Shown here piece after piece: positions 24,365-35,800 of a stretch of DNA of 64,000 bases (position 1 is the first letter of the stretch; every line of letters starts with the position of its first letter). The DNA comes from Chinchilla lanigera (lineage: Eukaryota; Chordata; Mammalia; Rodentia; Chinchillidae): NCBI RefSeq assembly GCF_000276665.1, contig NW_004955472.1:7747944-7811943 (forward strand), given 5' to 3'. The notes under the pieces were generated by a model that worked only from the letters and a program-made list of their open reading frames with translations, was not told the origin of the DNA and ran no database searches. A program made the position numbers and the translations under genes.

Positions 24365-26300
24365 TCCTAACCACATTGCTCAGTAACAAAATAAAGCAGA
24401 GGGATAATGTTGGGCAGGAAAAGAATCACAGGAAGTGAGAGACTAGCTGGAGCAAAATCAAGGGATGCATTTCTTCCAACACGAGAGGGATACCTTTCCC
24501 GAGATTAGAGTTCTACAGCTATCTTAGTAAAGATTAAAGAAATGTTTAACCATATTGTGTCGCGGTACTTTTACCAGGATGGAAGAGAAGGAGTGAAGTC
24601 TATCTACTGGAGAACAGAAAAGAGGTCTGACCTATATGTGGTACTGGGAAACCCCAGAGATTTTACGTGATTGAGGTACAGTATGCTAGTGGTGAATTTT
24701 GTCTTCATTTGGAAACGCCCTTTTTGTTAGCATTACAATCTCTGAGGCGGTGGCCACACTATGTTAACACATTAGCTTGATACGGCATTTCAGACAGTCT
24801 GACCATGTTCTTTTAAATTATTTTCATTGGCTCATACACCAAATCATATCCCATTCTCTTTAATTATTGAGACAATAATTAAGAGAACCGCATCAGGGCT
24901 TGCTCAGTGTCAGGCTGGCTGAGGTTACTGGTGAGAGACAGGGCCCGCAGTGCTCAGTGAGCTGATGAAGCGGTTTAGGAATTAAAACTGACAAACCAGA
25001 GTGTACTAGCAAATCTGTGCCAGAAATCTGGCCTACCCTCAATGAAATAGTACTGGGTAGAAGTACCGTCTAGTACTGCATTTTTTCCTTGGGCTGAGGT
25101 GGGGGGGCACTGTAGAGAAGTGAGTGGTTTTGTCAGACTTGTACCTCCTATTCACTTAGCTGTGTCTTTGGGTCTCTCGTGAATACGTCTATGTTTTAAC
25201 TACCTCAAACGTACTCTGACAGCTTCTGCAGACCCCCTTCTTTGTCTTTGATGTTTCTGGCAGGAAAAGGTACTGAGCCAGGGAGTGGGTTCAAGGGTAG
25301 GGCTCCAGCAGGGGACCAGCGTTTGGCCTTCTGATAAACACAGGAGCTTACTGCGATACTGTAAAGGCAGCAGCTCCAATACGCTCTGGAGATGCAGCCT
25401 TCACCAATCCATCTACTGCTGGCACTTTTGTTATTTCCTCCCAAGGGATGCTTGCTTTTCTCTGTGGACTACATGGGAAGTTGGAGAAGCTGGAAAAGCA
25501 ATTTTCTTTTCCTCTCCTTCTTAACCATTTCCCCTAATCCTGAGACACAAGGTCCCTGCTTTGTCCTTGGTGCAAGCGGGGGGCAGGGGGTGGGGGGGTG
25601 TTAAGGGGTTAGGCAATCACTAGGACAGCTCCCCCCACCTCCAGCACACCAAGGGGAAGTCCATTTTAACAAGAAGCTAATGAATGAATGAGACATTCTA
25701 TTTTACATTGAAAGTGAACTCTATTTTCCTTTGATTAAAAAAATCAGATTGAGTTTATGGATTGTATCAAATACTTTCACCTTCACGTCATCCTGGACTT
25801 CCTCTAGTATCTGTTGAAAATGAGAAAACAGAAAACGAGGTATTTCAGTTTGGTTAGTTAGCTCAGCTATTGTCATCTAGTCTTAACTGGCATCTAGCTA
25901 AATTTGTAACAATTCCTTCTATCCCTTCTGCCAAACAGAATCTTAAGTCTTTCGCTACCATGTTGTTAACATGGCATGAATGTTATTTTACGAACAGATT
26001 TTGAAATAGAAGAACCAGTTTTGAAGATTTTATTTTAGTTCTTTCATTTATCTTACAGAAGCCCTGTCTAATGTGTCCGGATCTCTTTTAGGTAACAGGC
26101 AACTTGAATTATAACTCATCCTTCCTCCAAATTTTTTTGTATATTAGACTCTCCAGTGGGTATTATTTTCCCTCTGTGACACAGATTCTCCTTTATGTTT
26201 AGTCACTTGACTTGCAGGAAGGCAGAAAAAATGACCAAGCAAAATAGGCTTGGTTATCAAGGAGGTTATTCCTATACAGGTTAGCCCTATGCCCCTTAAA
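24365..26300. other. Intergenic, no gene recognised
   Basis: No named repeat or gene. A G-rich stretch at 25578-25608 has four G-runs of 4-7 bases. The 70-79-codon open frames near 25205-25604 overlap each other and have no domain. Confidence 0.5.
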
Positions 26301-26313
26301 GGTACAAAGCTAG

Positions 26314-26499
26314 GGGGCTGGGGATTTAGCTCAGCGGCAAAGCGCCTGCCTGGCAAGTGCAAGGTCATGAGTTCGGTTCCCNNNNNNNNNNNNNNNNNNN
26401 NNNNNNNNNNNNNNNNNNNNNNNNNNNNNNNNNNNNNNNNNNNNNNNNNNNNNNNNNNNNNNNNNNNNNNNNNNNNNNNNNAAAAAAAAAAAAAAAAAA
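26314..26499 (+). mobile_element. ID SINE containing a 100-N assembly gap
   Basis: The ID body reads to ttcggttccc at 26381, then exactly 100 N (26382-26481), then A18. Target duplication ggtacaaagctag at 26301-26313 and 26500-26512. The gap replaces only the end of the ID and part of its tail; translated frames across it are artefacts. Confidence 0.95.
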
Positions 26500-26664
26500 G
26501 GTACAAAGCTAGATTTTCACAGTCCATTATAATACACTGTGCAAAAAGACACTAAGGCAGCAAAGCATAATCTAAGATTTTCCAGATATTAGCAGTAAAT
26601 ATTAAACCGACTATATATTACAAAAATACACTTTTTTAAATAGAACACCTAACATCAGAATTTT

Positions 26665-26832
26665 TCCTCTTTTTTTGTTTTTCTTTTTTCTTTTTTTGAA
26701 ACAGGATCTCACTATGTAATGCAGGCTGGCCTTGAATTCACTATATTCTGTTGGCCTCAGGCTCAGGGGGATCCGCTTGCCTCAGCCTCCCCAGAGCTGA
26801 GACCGGAGGTATGCACCAATACGCCTGGCTAA
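26665..26832 (-). mobile_element. B1 SINE with internal duplication (antisense)
   Basis: gaaacaggatctcactatgt, two ggcctnag-type right halves, ccagagctgagaccggaggt. Flanks carry cagaatttttc / cagactttttaa. Confidence 0.88.
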
Positions 26833-27089
26833 AATCAGACTTTTTAATCTGTTTGAATAGAAAAACACATCCTGTACATTCTTAATTAAAACACAATAAA
26901 ATGCCCAGTTGTGGTAACGAAGTCGTTTTGTTTGTTTTAAAATCAAAGTAAACGGAACAGTGCATTCTGACGAGCATGGAAGGAAATGATCGTTTTCACA
27001 CCCTGTTAACGGTGCTGCCTTTCTGAGCACAATTTATGTCAGAACCCTTGGATTCTTCAATACTGTCTGGTCAAATCATACAAGTTAAA

Positions 27090-27215
27090 CACTGTTATTC
27101 CACTTTAAAGATGAAGACACTGGAATTAAAAAAAAAAAAACAACTAACTACCTTTCCAAAGTCATATAAACTGATGGCAGAATCTGGATTTAAATCCAGG
27201 GCTATAGCTATCTAA
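27090..27215 (-). repeat. MIR remnant (antisense)
   Basis: actttaaagatgaagacact, then atctggatttaaatccaggg; an A12 run is inserted. Confidence 0.6.
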
Positions 27216-27249
27216 CCCAAAACGGAACTTCTATGCTACAAACTTAATC

Positions 27250-27371
27250 CAGCTGGGTGAGGTGGTTCTTATCTATAAATCCAGCTACTCAGAAGGCTGA
27301 GACAGGAAGACTGGCTTCGAGGGCAGCCTGAGTAACATACCAAGAACTTGTCTCAAAAAACAAAACAAACA
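27250..27371 (+). mobile_element. B1/Alu-like monomer SINE
   Basis: agctgggtgaggtggttctt, ctactcagaaggctgagaca, gggcagcctgagtaacatac; flanked by cttaatccag on both sides. Confidence 0.85.
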
Positions 27372-28424
27372 ACACCTTAATCCAGTGAGACTTGCTCTTG
27401 AAGGCATTGCTCGAACAGACTAACATGCAGCATTTTACCACTATGGAAAAATACTTTCAAATTTACAAACAGCAAAAGTAATTTTAAAACAGTATTATTT
27501 AAAAATATATGAAATAGGTGTATGTGACATACATAGAGAGGCACACCAAAAGATGCTGGTAAGAGCACGTGAAAAACTTTCATTTTCTCTCTTTCCTAAA
27601 ATTTCTACCTGTGTATTATAAACTATCTCTTTAAAGAGCATTAAATTTGTTCTCAAACAATAAACAATAAATTTTAAGACAAAACCTACTCTTAAAAAGA
27701 TATATGAAAATGAAAGATGCAGTGTCAATTTAAAAATTGTTACTATAATTCTGTAGTCTTGATTTCTCTTTAAGCCTAACCACTACAATTCCTTAAGGCT
27801 GTGTATGCTGCAATTGTACAGCAAAAGGAAAGGGGAACAGCAAACTGCAGAGCCAAAGACCCCTGGAGCTACCACTGAGCGGCTCCTTTCTCTAGGATAC
27901 TCTCATTACTTTACATCCCAACCCTCTCATTCTGCAGTGAATTCTGTATGGTCCAAATGAACTCTGCAGTCAGTTAAAAAAAATACCAAGAACTCATGTT
28001 TATTTATTGATAAAAGATACGGAAGGGAAAAACAGACCTACTAGCTTTCCCATGTTGATCTTCATTAGTAAAACTACTCAACATGTTTGTTCAGTCTGCT
28101 GCTTCTTTCCATGGGTCTTTCAAGGTGTTGTTTTAACACCAGTGGAACTTGCTGATGGTGTGAATGAATGAGGAAGAGCCGGCGTCTGCAGATACCAAAC
28201 TCCAGCTCCGTCCCAGCAGAGAAGGTTCTTGTTAGATTTGTTGAAAAGCTCTCAAAGGAAGGAAGGAATATTAGTGAGAATTTCCCTCAGATAAAATGTT
28301 TCAGTTTAAAGAAATCCTGCTAAACTATGTCCCCCTCAAATAAATATATGATAGGTCGGTCTTTCTGATTAAAGATTGGTTCAATTCTAGTTGACCCAAT
28401 GGCTGGGAGTTGTTCTATTACCTA
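27372..28424. other. Intergenic, no feature recognised
   Basis: No gene or named repeat. Confidence 0.5.
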
Positions 28425-28985
28425 TGTTAGTCAGCTCTGTGTTACTATAATTAAATACTGGAGGCAGGCTACTTTATTTTTTTAAAAAAGAAAAGAGGAG
28501 CCAGGCATGCTGGCACATGCCTGCAATCACTCAGGAGGGTGAGACAGCAGGAGGATCATCATGAGTTTGAGGCCAGCCCAAACTACAAAACGAGACCCTG
28601 TCTCAAAAAACAAAACAACAAAAGGGAGGTTTTTTTAGGCTCATGCTTCTGAAGGTGCAAAGTCTAGAGACCTCGTCTGGTGACGGTCTTCTGGAAGGCA
28701 GAATCGCAGTCTCACAAAGCACCACACGGCAAGATACAGGATTGTGCGTGCTTGTTTGATGTGTCTTTTTCTCCATATAATGCTGCCAGGATGAAATCAC
28801 TGGGGCTCTACCCTAACGACTTTAATCCCAATCACACCCCAACAGCCCCATCTAAGCACCACAGCCAGTCAACAGGCTTGGTTATCAAGCCTATTTCCAC
28901 GCTCATAATGCTTTACAGTGGGGCTGAATTCAAGATAGGGAAGCCCGAGGGGACATTCAGACGATCTCCAAAGTACAGCACCCTT
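28425..28985 (-). mobile_element. MaLR-like LTR (antisense) with B1 insertion
   Basis: gttagtcagctctgtgttac and ataattaaatactggaggca resemble the reversed MaLR end, and aggctcatgcttctgaaggt, acgactttaatcccaatcac follow in expected order. A B1 (28498-28625) interrupts it. The 108-codon plus-strand open frame inside is not a gene. Confidence 0.55.
28498..28625 (+). mobile_element. B1 SINE
   Basis: gagccaggcatgctggcaca, ggaggatcatcatgagtttg, ggccagcccaaactacaaaa, gaccctgtctcaaaaaacaa. Confidence 0.92.
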
Positions 28986-28989
28986 GTAT

Positions 28990-30285
28990 ATCCTTACACA
29001 AATTAAACTAGTAAGTATATAAATTCTACTTAAATTTTCACTGCACTTCTAATTAGATACATCACAATTTTGAAGATAATAAAATAATCATGAGGAAGAT
29101 TAAAATCACCCATAGTCCCATCAGTCAGGAAAAAACTCTTATTATTAATAGTAAAACTTGGTAATCAGTTAGAAAGGATACAGGAAGCAGACAAGAACAC
29201 TTAAGTAGAAATAAACTTAACAAAAAGAAAAGCTTTTTGAATTTGTTTTGAAATGAGGAAAATAAAGACTACCCATCAATTAACAGGTCGCCCACATCCC
29301 TGTCCTTCGTGGAAATTCTACAAAGTACAGTCAGTGACTGAGACTGTGGGAGCTGGTTCTCCTCACTAAGCCGCAGGTTGTCTCACACCGGTGGTTGTCA
29401 CTCTATAGAAGAGAACCATTTTAGCAATCAGACATATACAATAAAGGTCCTAATCACTAAACTACACGAAATGCTTCATGAATGAATGATTTGGCACAGT
29501 GTCATCAAAATCCATTACTTGTTACTTCTACTGAATTTCAGATTTCATTTCTTTGACTTCCAAGAAAGTATTCTCTTGTGGAATTTACATTTGGTAAACA
29601 TTTTCTGCTATCCATTTCTAATGGAGAAGTTCATACAACCACAGTAAAGTACATCTATGGTGGCTACAAAACGACACACTGAGAAGTCACCTGGACAACG
29701 CCAAAAAACCCATCCAAAGGACTTGAGGAGAGGAAATTATTTTACTGATAAAATCTATTTGCTGTAAAAGTGTATTGCTTCTTGAACTAAAGACTCATGT
29801 GACTCAGCCTCTTCTCTGTGGACCAGTGCCTCTGAGAAATGCTTTATGGTATACTCTTCTTGAGTTTATTATATACATTAGCATATTAATATGTAATCAT
29901 TTATATATAATATATAGTCAGGAAGAAAGAAAACAATTCACCTTTGTTTCACACAGTGTTTCCCAAACTTCTCCGACCATAAATTATTTGATGGCATAAC
30001 ACCTGCTAAAGACTAAAGGAATTCAGGATCTGAATTTTATGAATGCCACCTTAATTAATGCATCACTGCCTATGATTTTCAGCTATATTAGTAACCCAGA
30101 GATAACAGGCTCAACAAGATTCAGTCCTTTACCTAAACTTACACCCACTAAAGTTGACCAATTTATAGTGACAAATATATATACATTGTACAATCAGAAT
30201 GTGTGAATAAAGTTTATAATATATAAATGGTATCTCAATTAAAAGGCTCATTTTTGGTATTTTATTTACTTTTTAAAAGAAGTGT
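28990..30285. other. Intergenic, no feature recognised
   Basis: AT-rich sequence with no named repeat or gene. Confidence 0.5.
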
Positions 30286-30289
30286 ACTT

Positions 30290-31610
30290 CTAAATGAAAG
30301 TCAAAATGGATAAAAGATCTAAATATTAAAACAGAAACACTGCATCTCCTGGAAGAGAAAGTAGGCAGAAATCTTGAAGACATAGGGGTAGGCAGAGAGT
30401 TCTTGAACAAAACAAACTGCACAGGAAATACTTCAAAGAATCAACAACTGGGATCTCATCTTATTGCAAAGTTTTTGCACATCAAAAGAAATCACCAACA
30501 GAGAAAAAGAAAACCCAAAAACTGGGAAAAATTTTTAGCCAACTGTCACTCAGACAAAGGATTTCTATCTAGAACATTAAAGAATTTTAAAAAGTCAGAC
30601 CCCTAAAATTCAAAGACCCAATCTAAAAAGGGGCATCTGAGCTGAATATACACTTCTCAGATGAAGAAATATAAATGACAAATAAATATATGAAAAAATG
30701 TTCAACATCATTGGTCATTTGAGAAATGCAAATTAAAACAACAATGAGATTCCATTTCACCCCTGAAAAAATGGTTATCATCAAAAAATCAACCAATAAC
30801 AGATGCTGGTGGGACTATAGTGGAAAAGGAGCCCTTCTCCACTGTTGGTGCGACATTCTTCAAAAAACTAGGATTAGAGGTTCCATTTGATCAAACTATT
30901 CCCCTTCTGGGTATTTTCCCAGATGAATTAAAAACATCATACCACAGCAATATATGTGCACCCATGTTTATAGCAGCACAATTTGTCATAGCTAAATCTT
31001 GGAAACAACCCAAATGCCCATCAACTGAAGAACAGATAAAAAAAGATGTGGTATTTTTATACCAAGAAGTATTATTCAGCTATAAAGAAAGATAAATTGG
31101 AGGCTTTTATGGATGCAACTATGGTTACTCGTAAGTGAAATAAATATGGTTTATTATTTCACTTAACCAAATATGGTATATTTGGTTACTCATAAGTGAA
31201 ATAAATCAGACTCACATGTGTAAACACTGTATTGTCTCCCTAGTGTAAGAACCTGAAAGAGTAAAAAAGATCCAAAAGATACAACATATACAGTGAAAGG
31301 AAAAGAAACTGCTCAAAAGGAAAGAACAACTGGGATGGTGCTAAGGAGAAAAGAAGGAAAATACACACACAACACACACACACGATAGCTACGAAAATTA
31401 TACTACCAATTTCTACTAATTCATTGAAAGGAACAGTTAGTGTGCTTATATTGTTTGATCAATTTTGCATGCCTATATCTGATCTGAGCAACTACTTTGA
31501 AGGTAACAATATGTACTATAATAATCGTTGTTAATTTCCTATCATCTTGTTTTGAAAATCTGTATTTTTTTTTTTAATGGCCTTAAAAAAAAAAAAAAAG
31601 AAATGTGCTT
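30290..31610 (+). mobile_element. L1 3' end, 5' truncated
   Basis: ORF2 C-terminal region with frameshifts ([39 protein letters not shown]) runs into the 3' UTR (ctcacatgtgtaaacactgt to ctatcatcttgttttgaaaa) and a poly(A) near 31585-31600. An internal 61-bp rearrangement lies at 31125-31206. Confidence 0.9.
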
Positions 31611-31619
31611 GTGCCTCAG

Positions 31620-32589
31620 GCATACTGAGAGTTACCTGGTGAACATATTATCAGAACAAAAGGAGGGTGGGTTTAAACCACTGACCAGCCCAATTATTTA
31701 AATACAAGATGATAAAAATAGCTTTTCATTAATTTACATAATACAACAGAAAACATAAAAATGACAATTTTATCAAGTTTATTCCATACAAGAAGCAACC
31801 GGTTGAAATGACACCTGCCCCAGTGACACTTGGGATAGTCAGTACGTAAACAAATTCACTGCCCAAGTGTCACTCGGGGTAAACTGATAAGTGGTTAAAG
31901 AATGCTTCATGCTGGTCAAAGTGACTCATTCCTGTCCCAGAAGACAGGATGTCTGTCATTACCCTGTCTCCCAGATTCTGCGCCTCTCCCCAAAGGGTGC
32001 TGTTTGAATATGATACGATTCCGCCTTGTTTAGCCTTTCTTTTCAAAATACTGGCGAATGCATCTTCTTGGTCCTCCTATAATACAAGAATCAAACGCAA
32101 TCTCCAGGGCAGAAATGAACAGCACTCACCACACCCTGAAAGAGCTCACCACATGTGCAATATTTCAGTTAAATGTCATCTTTTTCTTGGCATATGTATT
32201 TGAGAAAATTTTTTACAAATATAAAGACTAGAGGCTTTCATCTAGATCTTCAGGCTAATACATACAGAACATGGTGTACCTTTGCTTTTGACTTTATATG
32301 CTAAATAATATACATTTAATATTCCCTTCTGAGAAGGTTCAGTGCTAAAATCTCCCTTCTACCTTACTTGTCCTATAAAGAAAAGCCAAGAAGACTGATG
32401 TAAGTAACTAAATCGGATATTCCATGTATCTCTCCTAGGTCAAACATGAAAAAATGACCTTACCTGGTGCTACAGTCGAATTACACAGCTGGGTGAACCT
32501 CAATGGTCATTATTTTAAGCCCTTGGCTCTCTAAGATACTTTTATCACCCACAGAACAAATACAAGTACCACACAAAAAGAGATGCCAT
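31620..32589. other. Region downstream of IFT74, no feature recognised
   Basis: No gene or named repeat. A palindromic pair, cccaagtgtcac on one side and agtgacacttggg on the other (31824-31873), flanks a short spacer. Confidence 0.5.
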
Positions 32590-32768
32590 GTTTTTGTACG
32601 AAAACTCTTTACTGAACTATTAAACTATTTAAAATACCATTCTTGGAAGAAGCCACAAAAATTATAGCATTCAGAAATTTTACATACAACTCTTAAAAGG
32701 TAAGGTATTTTAATTTTTCTGTCATCTTAGCACCAAGAAGATAACGTCTATAGAAACTATCAGTCGAT
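32590..32768 (-). other. IFT74: IFT74 3' UTR region with possible ATTAAA signal
   Basis: On the minus strand this AT-rich stretch follows the IFT74 stop codon. An ATTAAA hexamer (plus-strand tttaat at 32709-32714), about 55 nt after the stop, is the nearest plausible poly(A) signal. I saw no canonical AATAAA within the first ~180 nt. The true cleavage site cannot be fixed without transcript data. Confidence 0.35.
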
Positions 32769-32887
32769 TCAGACTCCGTTCCTGCTGGTGTTGCGAAGAG
32801 CATCCACGATGGTTTTATTGTATTCCACAATCTGCTTGTTCACATTCTTAATGATTTGCTGGTAGTCACTTTCCTGACTCTTGGCTG
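32769..32887 (-). CDS. IFT74: IFT74 terminal coding exon with stop
   Basis: After acceptor gtcatag, the 119-nt coding part encodes [30 protein letters not shown] and RNTSRNGV, then TGA at 32769-32771. Human IFT74 ends HSTSGN as recalled, so this protein is two residues longer at its end, balancing two residues lost at the preceding junction. The C-terminal NKTIVDAL motif is strongly conserved. The 3' UTR continues to lower coordinates. Confidence 0.95.
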
Positions 32888-35800
32888 CTATGACTGTTAT
32901 ATGAGTTAAGGGGGAACACTGTCGATGAAAATATTATTCTAATGTGGCTCAGGAAGGAATGAAATCATACTGGTATTTTCTAATGGATATAAGGTAGTAC
33001 AGAAAAAGCACAGGTAGAATATTTTTAAAATACAGTATATTATTTTATTATTATTTAAACATAAATTAAGATGAGTGTTGAATTATATTTCATTTGAGTC
33101 TTTATAAACTTTCCCAGAAAATAATGCAGACTCTCACCCACTGTACAGGTATGCAGCTGGCTGTGTTTTAAGTAAATAGGATTATTGTAAGTGATCTCTG
33201 TGAATGCCAAAGCCTTGGCTTCCAGTCTTTGTATGGTAAAATGGGAGAAGAAATGTGACAATCCTAGATTATCAGACACAAACCCAAAGCCTCACATTTG
33301 ATGCATTTTGTTTTAAAAACAGACCTTATTTTTCAGCTTCATTTGCAGGTCTTTGTAAAGATTGATAAATCAGTTTTTACTTGTTCTATCAATAAAACAT
33401 AACTTGGACATCTTGAACTGATGGTTTTGTGATTTAGCTGGATAAACTATCTTTGTCACAGATAAGCTATTTATACAAATTTTAAAACATATATTCTAAA
33501 ACCAATTCCTAGAAAAAAATAAGTCAAATTCATATCAGCATCTTAAAGGATACATTCTTTCATCACAAAATTATTTTGCTCATGGTGTTGCCACTTTCTC
33601 TCCAAATTTGTAAGCTAAAAACATAAAAGAAGAAAGTTAACTGTTGCTCTTATTTGAAACAATTCTATACTCTTGCAAGAGGATAAGGAAAAAATACCAT
33701 TTAAAATCTTATCAGCTCCTTGAATTTCATTAAGATAAAGCTGTAAAAGATAAAAAACTTAGAAAAAATTAAACAATAACAAATACATTAATATAATGTC
33801 TAATCCTGTAGCAGGTTTTATTCTAAATTATTTTAATTAGAAAATACTTAAATGTTTATTGTAACAATAAACATGCCAACTAAATGATAATTTATGATTT
33901 TCCTTTTCCTAAGAGAACCTAAAAAAGAAAAATGGGACATGCTGGGTATCTCTCCTTGAAATCTGGAAATCTAATGCGACAAAAGTAATATATATTCTAA
34001 CACTGTCAAAGGTTTGGCTATATAGGAAAAACTTCCTTATTTCCAGGGCTAAATTTCCTGTCTCATTTCACAAGCTGTGATAAGAGCAGAGCTGCAGTGT
34101 GAAGATTATAAGAGGGTTTGTAAAAAGCTGGCACTGTTACAATAATTTCTGCATCAACAGGAAACTAATGTGGATATTATACTGATGGTTGCTTCCTCAG
34201 AAGACAATTTTACTGTTATAGAATTAAACTGTTTTTCTGATTTAATTAACCTGTAACTCTGGGTTATGGTCTTTCTTTTTTAAGATGCACATAGTTTTTC
34301 CTAAGCAAAGGACTGTCTGAAAAATGAAACCCTAAGATAATGTTCTACCTAGATATTTCAAAGAAGTAATGACATTTTTAAAAATAGGGTAACTGAAGCA
34401 ACACAATAAAAATTCTTTTTACTCTCACATTAAAATCATTTTCAGGGCCTAAATTTAATCTTGATGTAGCAGCCATCCTATTGTTTCCTCCAAAGAGATA
34501 AATCTAGATATTACAGTGAATCATAGTTAACTTACTGTGTGAACTATATATGATATGAGGTAACACTATTAAATGCTCTCGCTCTCTCTCTCTCTTTCTC
34601 TCTCTCTCTCCACCAAACAAGACCTTGAAGTTAAGATGGTATTAAGGAAACAGTCAGCACTTTTGGCAATAAATCATTAATAATCTTTTGCAAAGTCAAG
34701 TCAGACTTTTTTCTCTTTGTTTTATACAAAGAGGTGGCCTTCTTATAATGCAAAAGACCTCTAAAGTGCTATACAAATAATGATATAAAAGTAACACCAG
34801 GTCAAATGGTCAAATTCCTTTTATATTTCTACGTGACTGATTTGCATTTAAACCCCCAAAGACATCATGAACACAAGCCTAGTTTTAAAAATTTGATTTT
34901 CTCTGTAACTTATTTAAATAATCTGTTATATAAAATTATTTATAGATGCCAAAACCCAGTTTTAGGGAAATAGTTGTAAAAGATCAGAAGACAGGATTTG
35001 ATTTGATCAGTTGAGATTTACAAGACATTAAATAATAGAGAGGACTTAAAATTGTGGCTCATGGTGGTATGGTTTCTGGTTTTCAATAAATAAAGCTAAG
35101 ATGTGACTAGCACTTCATATGGGAATAAATAACGTAGCCACCTTTTGGCTCTCAGGGAATAGCATTTTTCAAGCGTTCTCCACCTTAAATCATCTATTCA
35201 GTGGAAGAGGAGAGCTCGTAGCCCACAAAATATACTCTGTTGTCTAAGAACCATATTTATTTTTTACTTTAAAGAGAATAAAATATTTTTAAGAAACATT
35301 AAAAACGATACAGAATTTCAAAACAAGATGATAGGAAATCAACAATGGTTATTATATTGCATATTGTTATCTTCAAAGCAGTTGTTCAGATTACCAGGTA
35401 TAGGCATGCAAAATTGTTAAAAAAAATTAAGTGATCTCACAGAATTTATCCAAGTGTTTCTCCTCAGGAGTCATCCCATTCAAAGCAAAGATAATTTTGC
35501 CACTTATAAGAGTATATCTAGGTTTGTGTCTGATGAAGGAAAGAGAATAACTGACAGGTAATCAGTGATTTCTAAGCTTTTGATAGCTGTGGCAAACTCT
35601 CATGAGAGTACATTCCCTTCAAGAAGACTGTAAGGGATACCTTTTTTTCAGATGGTATAGCCATGCAATGAAATAGCTGTTACCATTAAAATGTTATTTA
35701 AAAAAAAGACTGAAACTTATTAAGTAAATGTTCAAAGACTGTAGGTATAGAATCATCTACTTTTTGTAAAAACAATGTAATCAATATGAATGTATGAAAA

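Noticed and set aside
26144..26555. 127- and 101-codon frames across the N run
   Set aside because: They exist only because unknown bases were translated through.
1..32000. First exon of TEK, expected downstream of IFT74 by synteny
   Set aside because: No signal-peptide exon or Ig-domain sequence was seen on the minus strand; the known spacing in human and mouse places it beyond the window.
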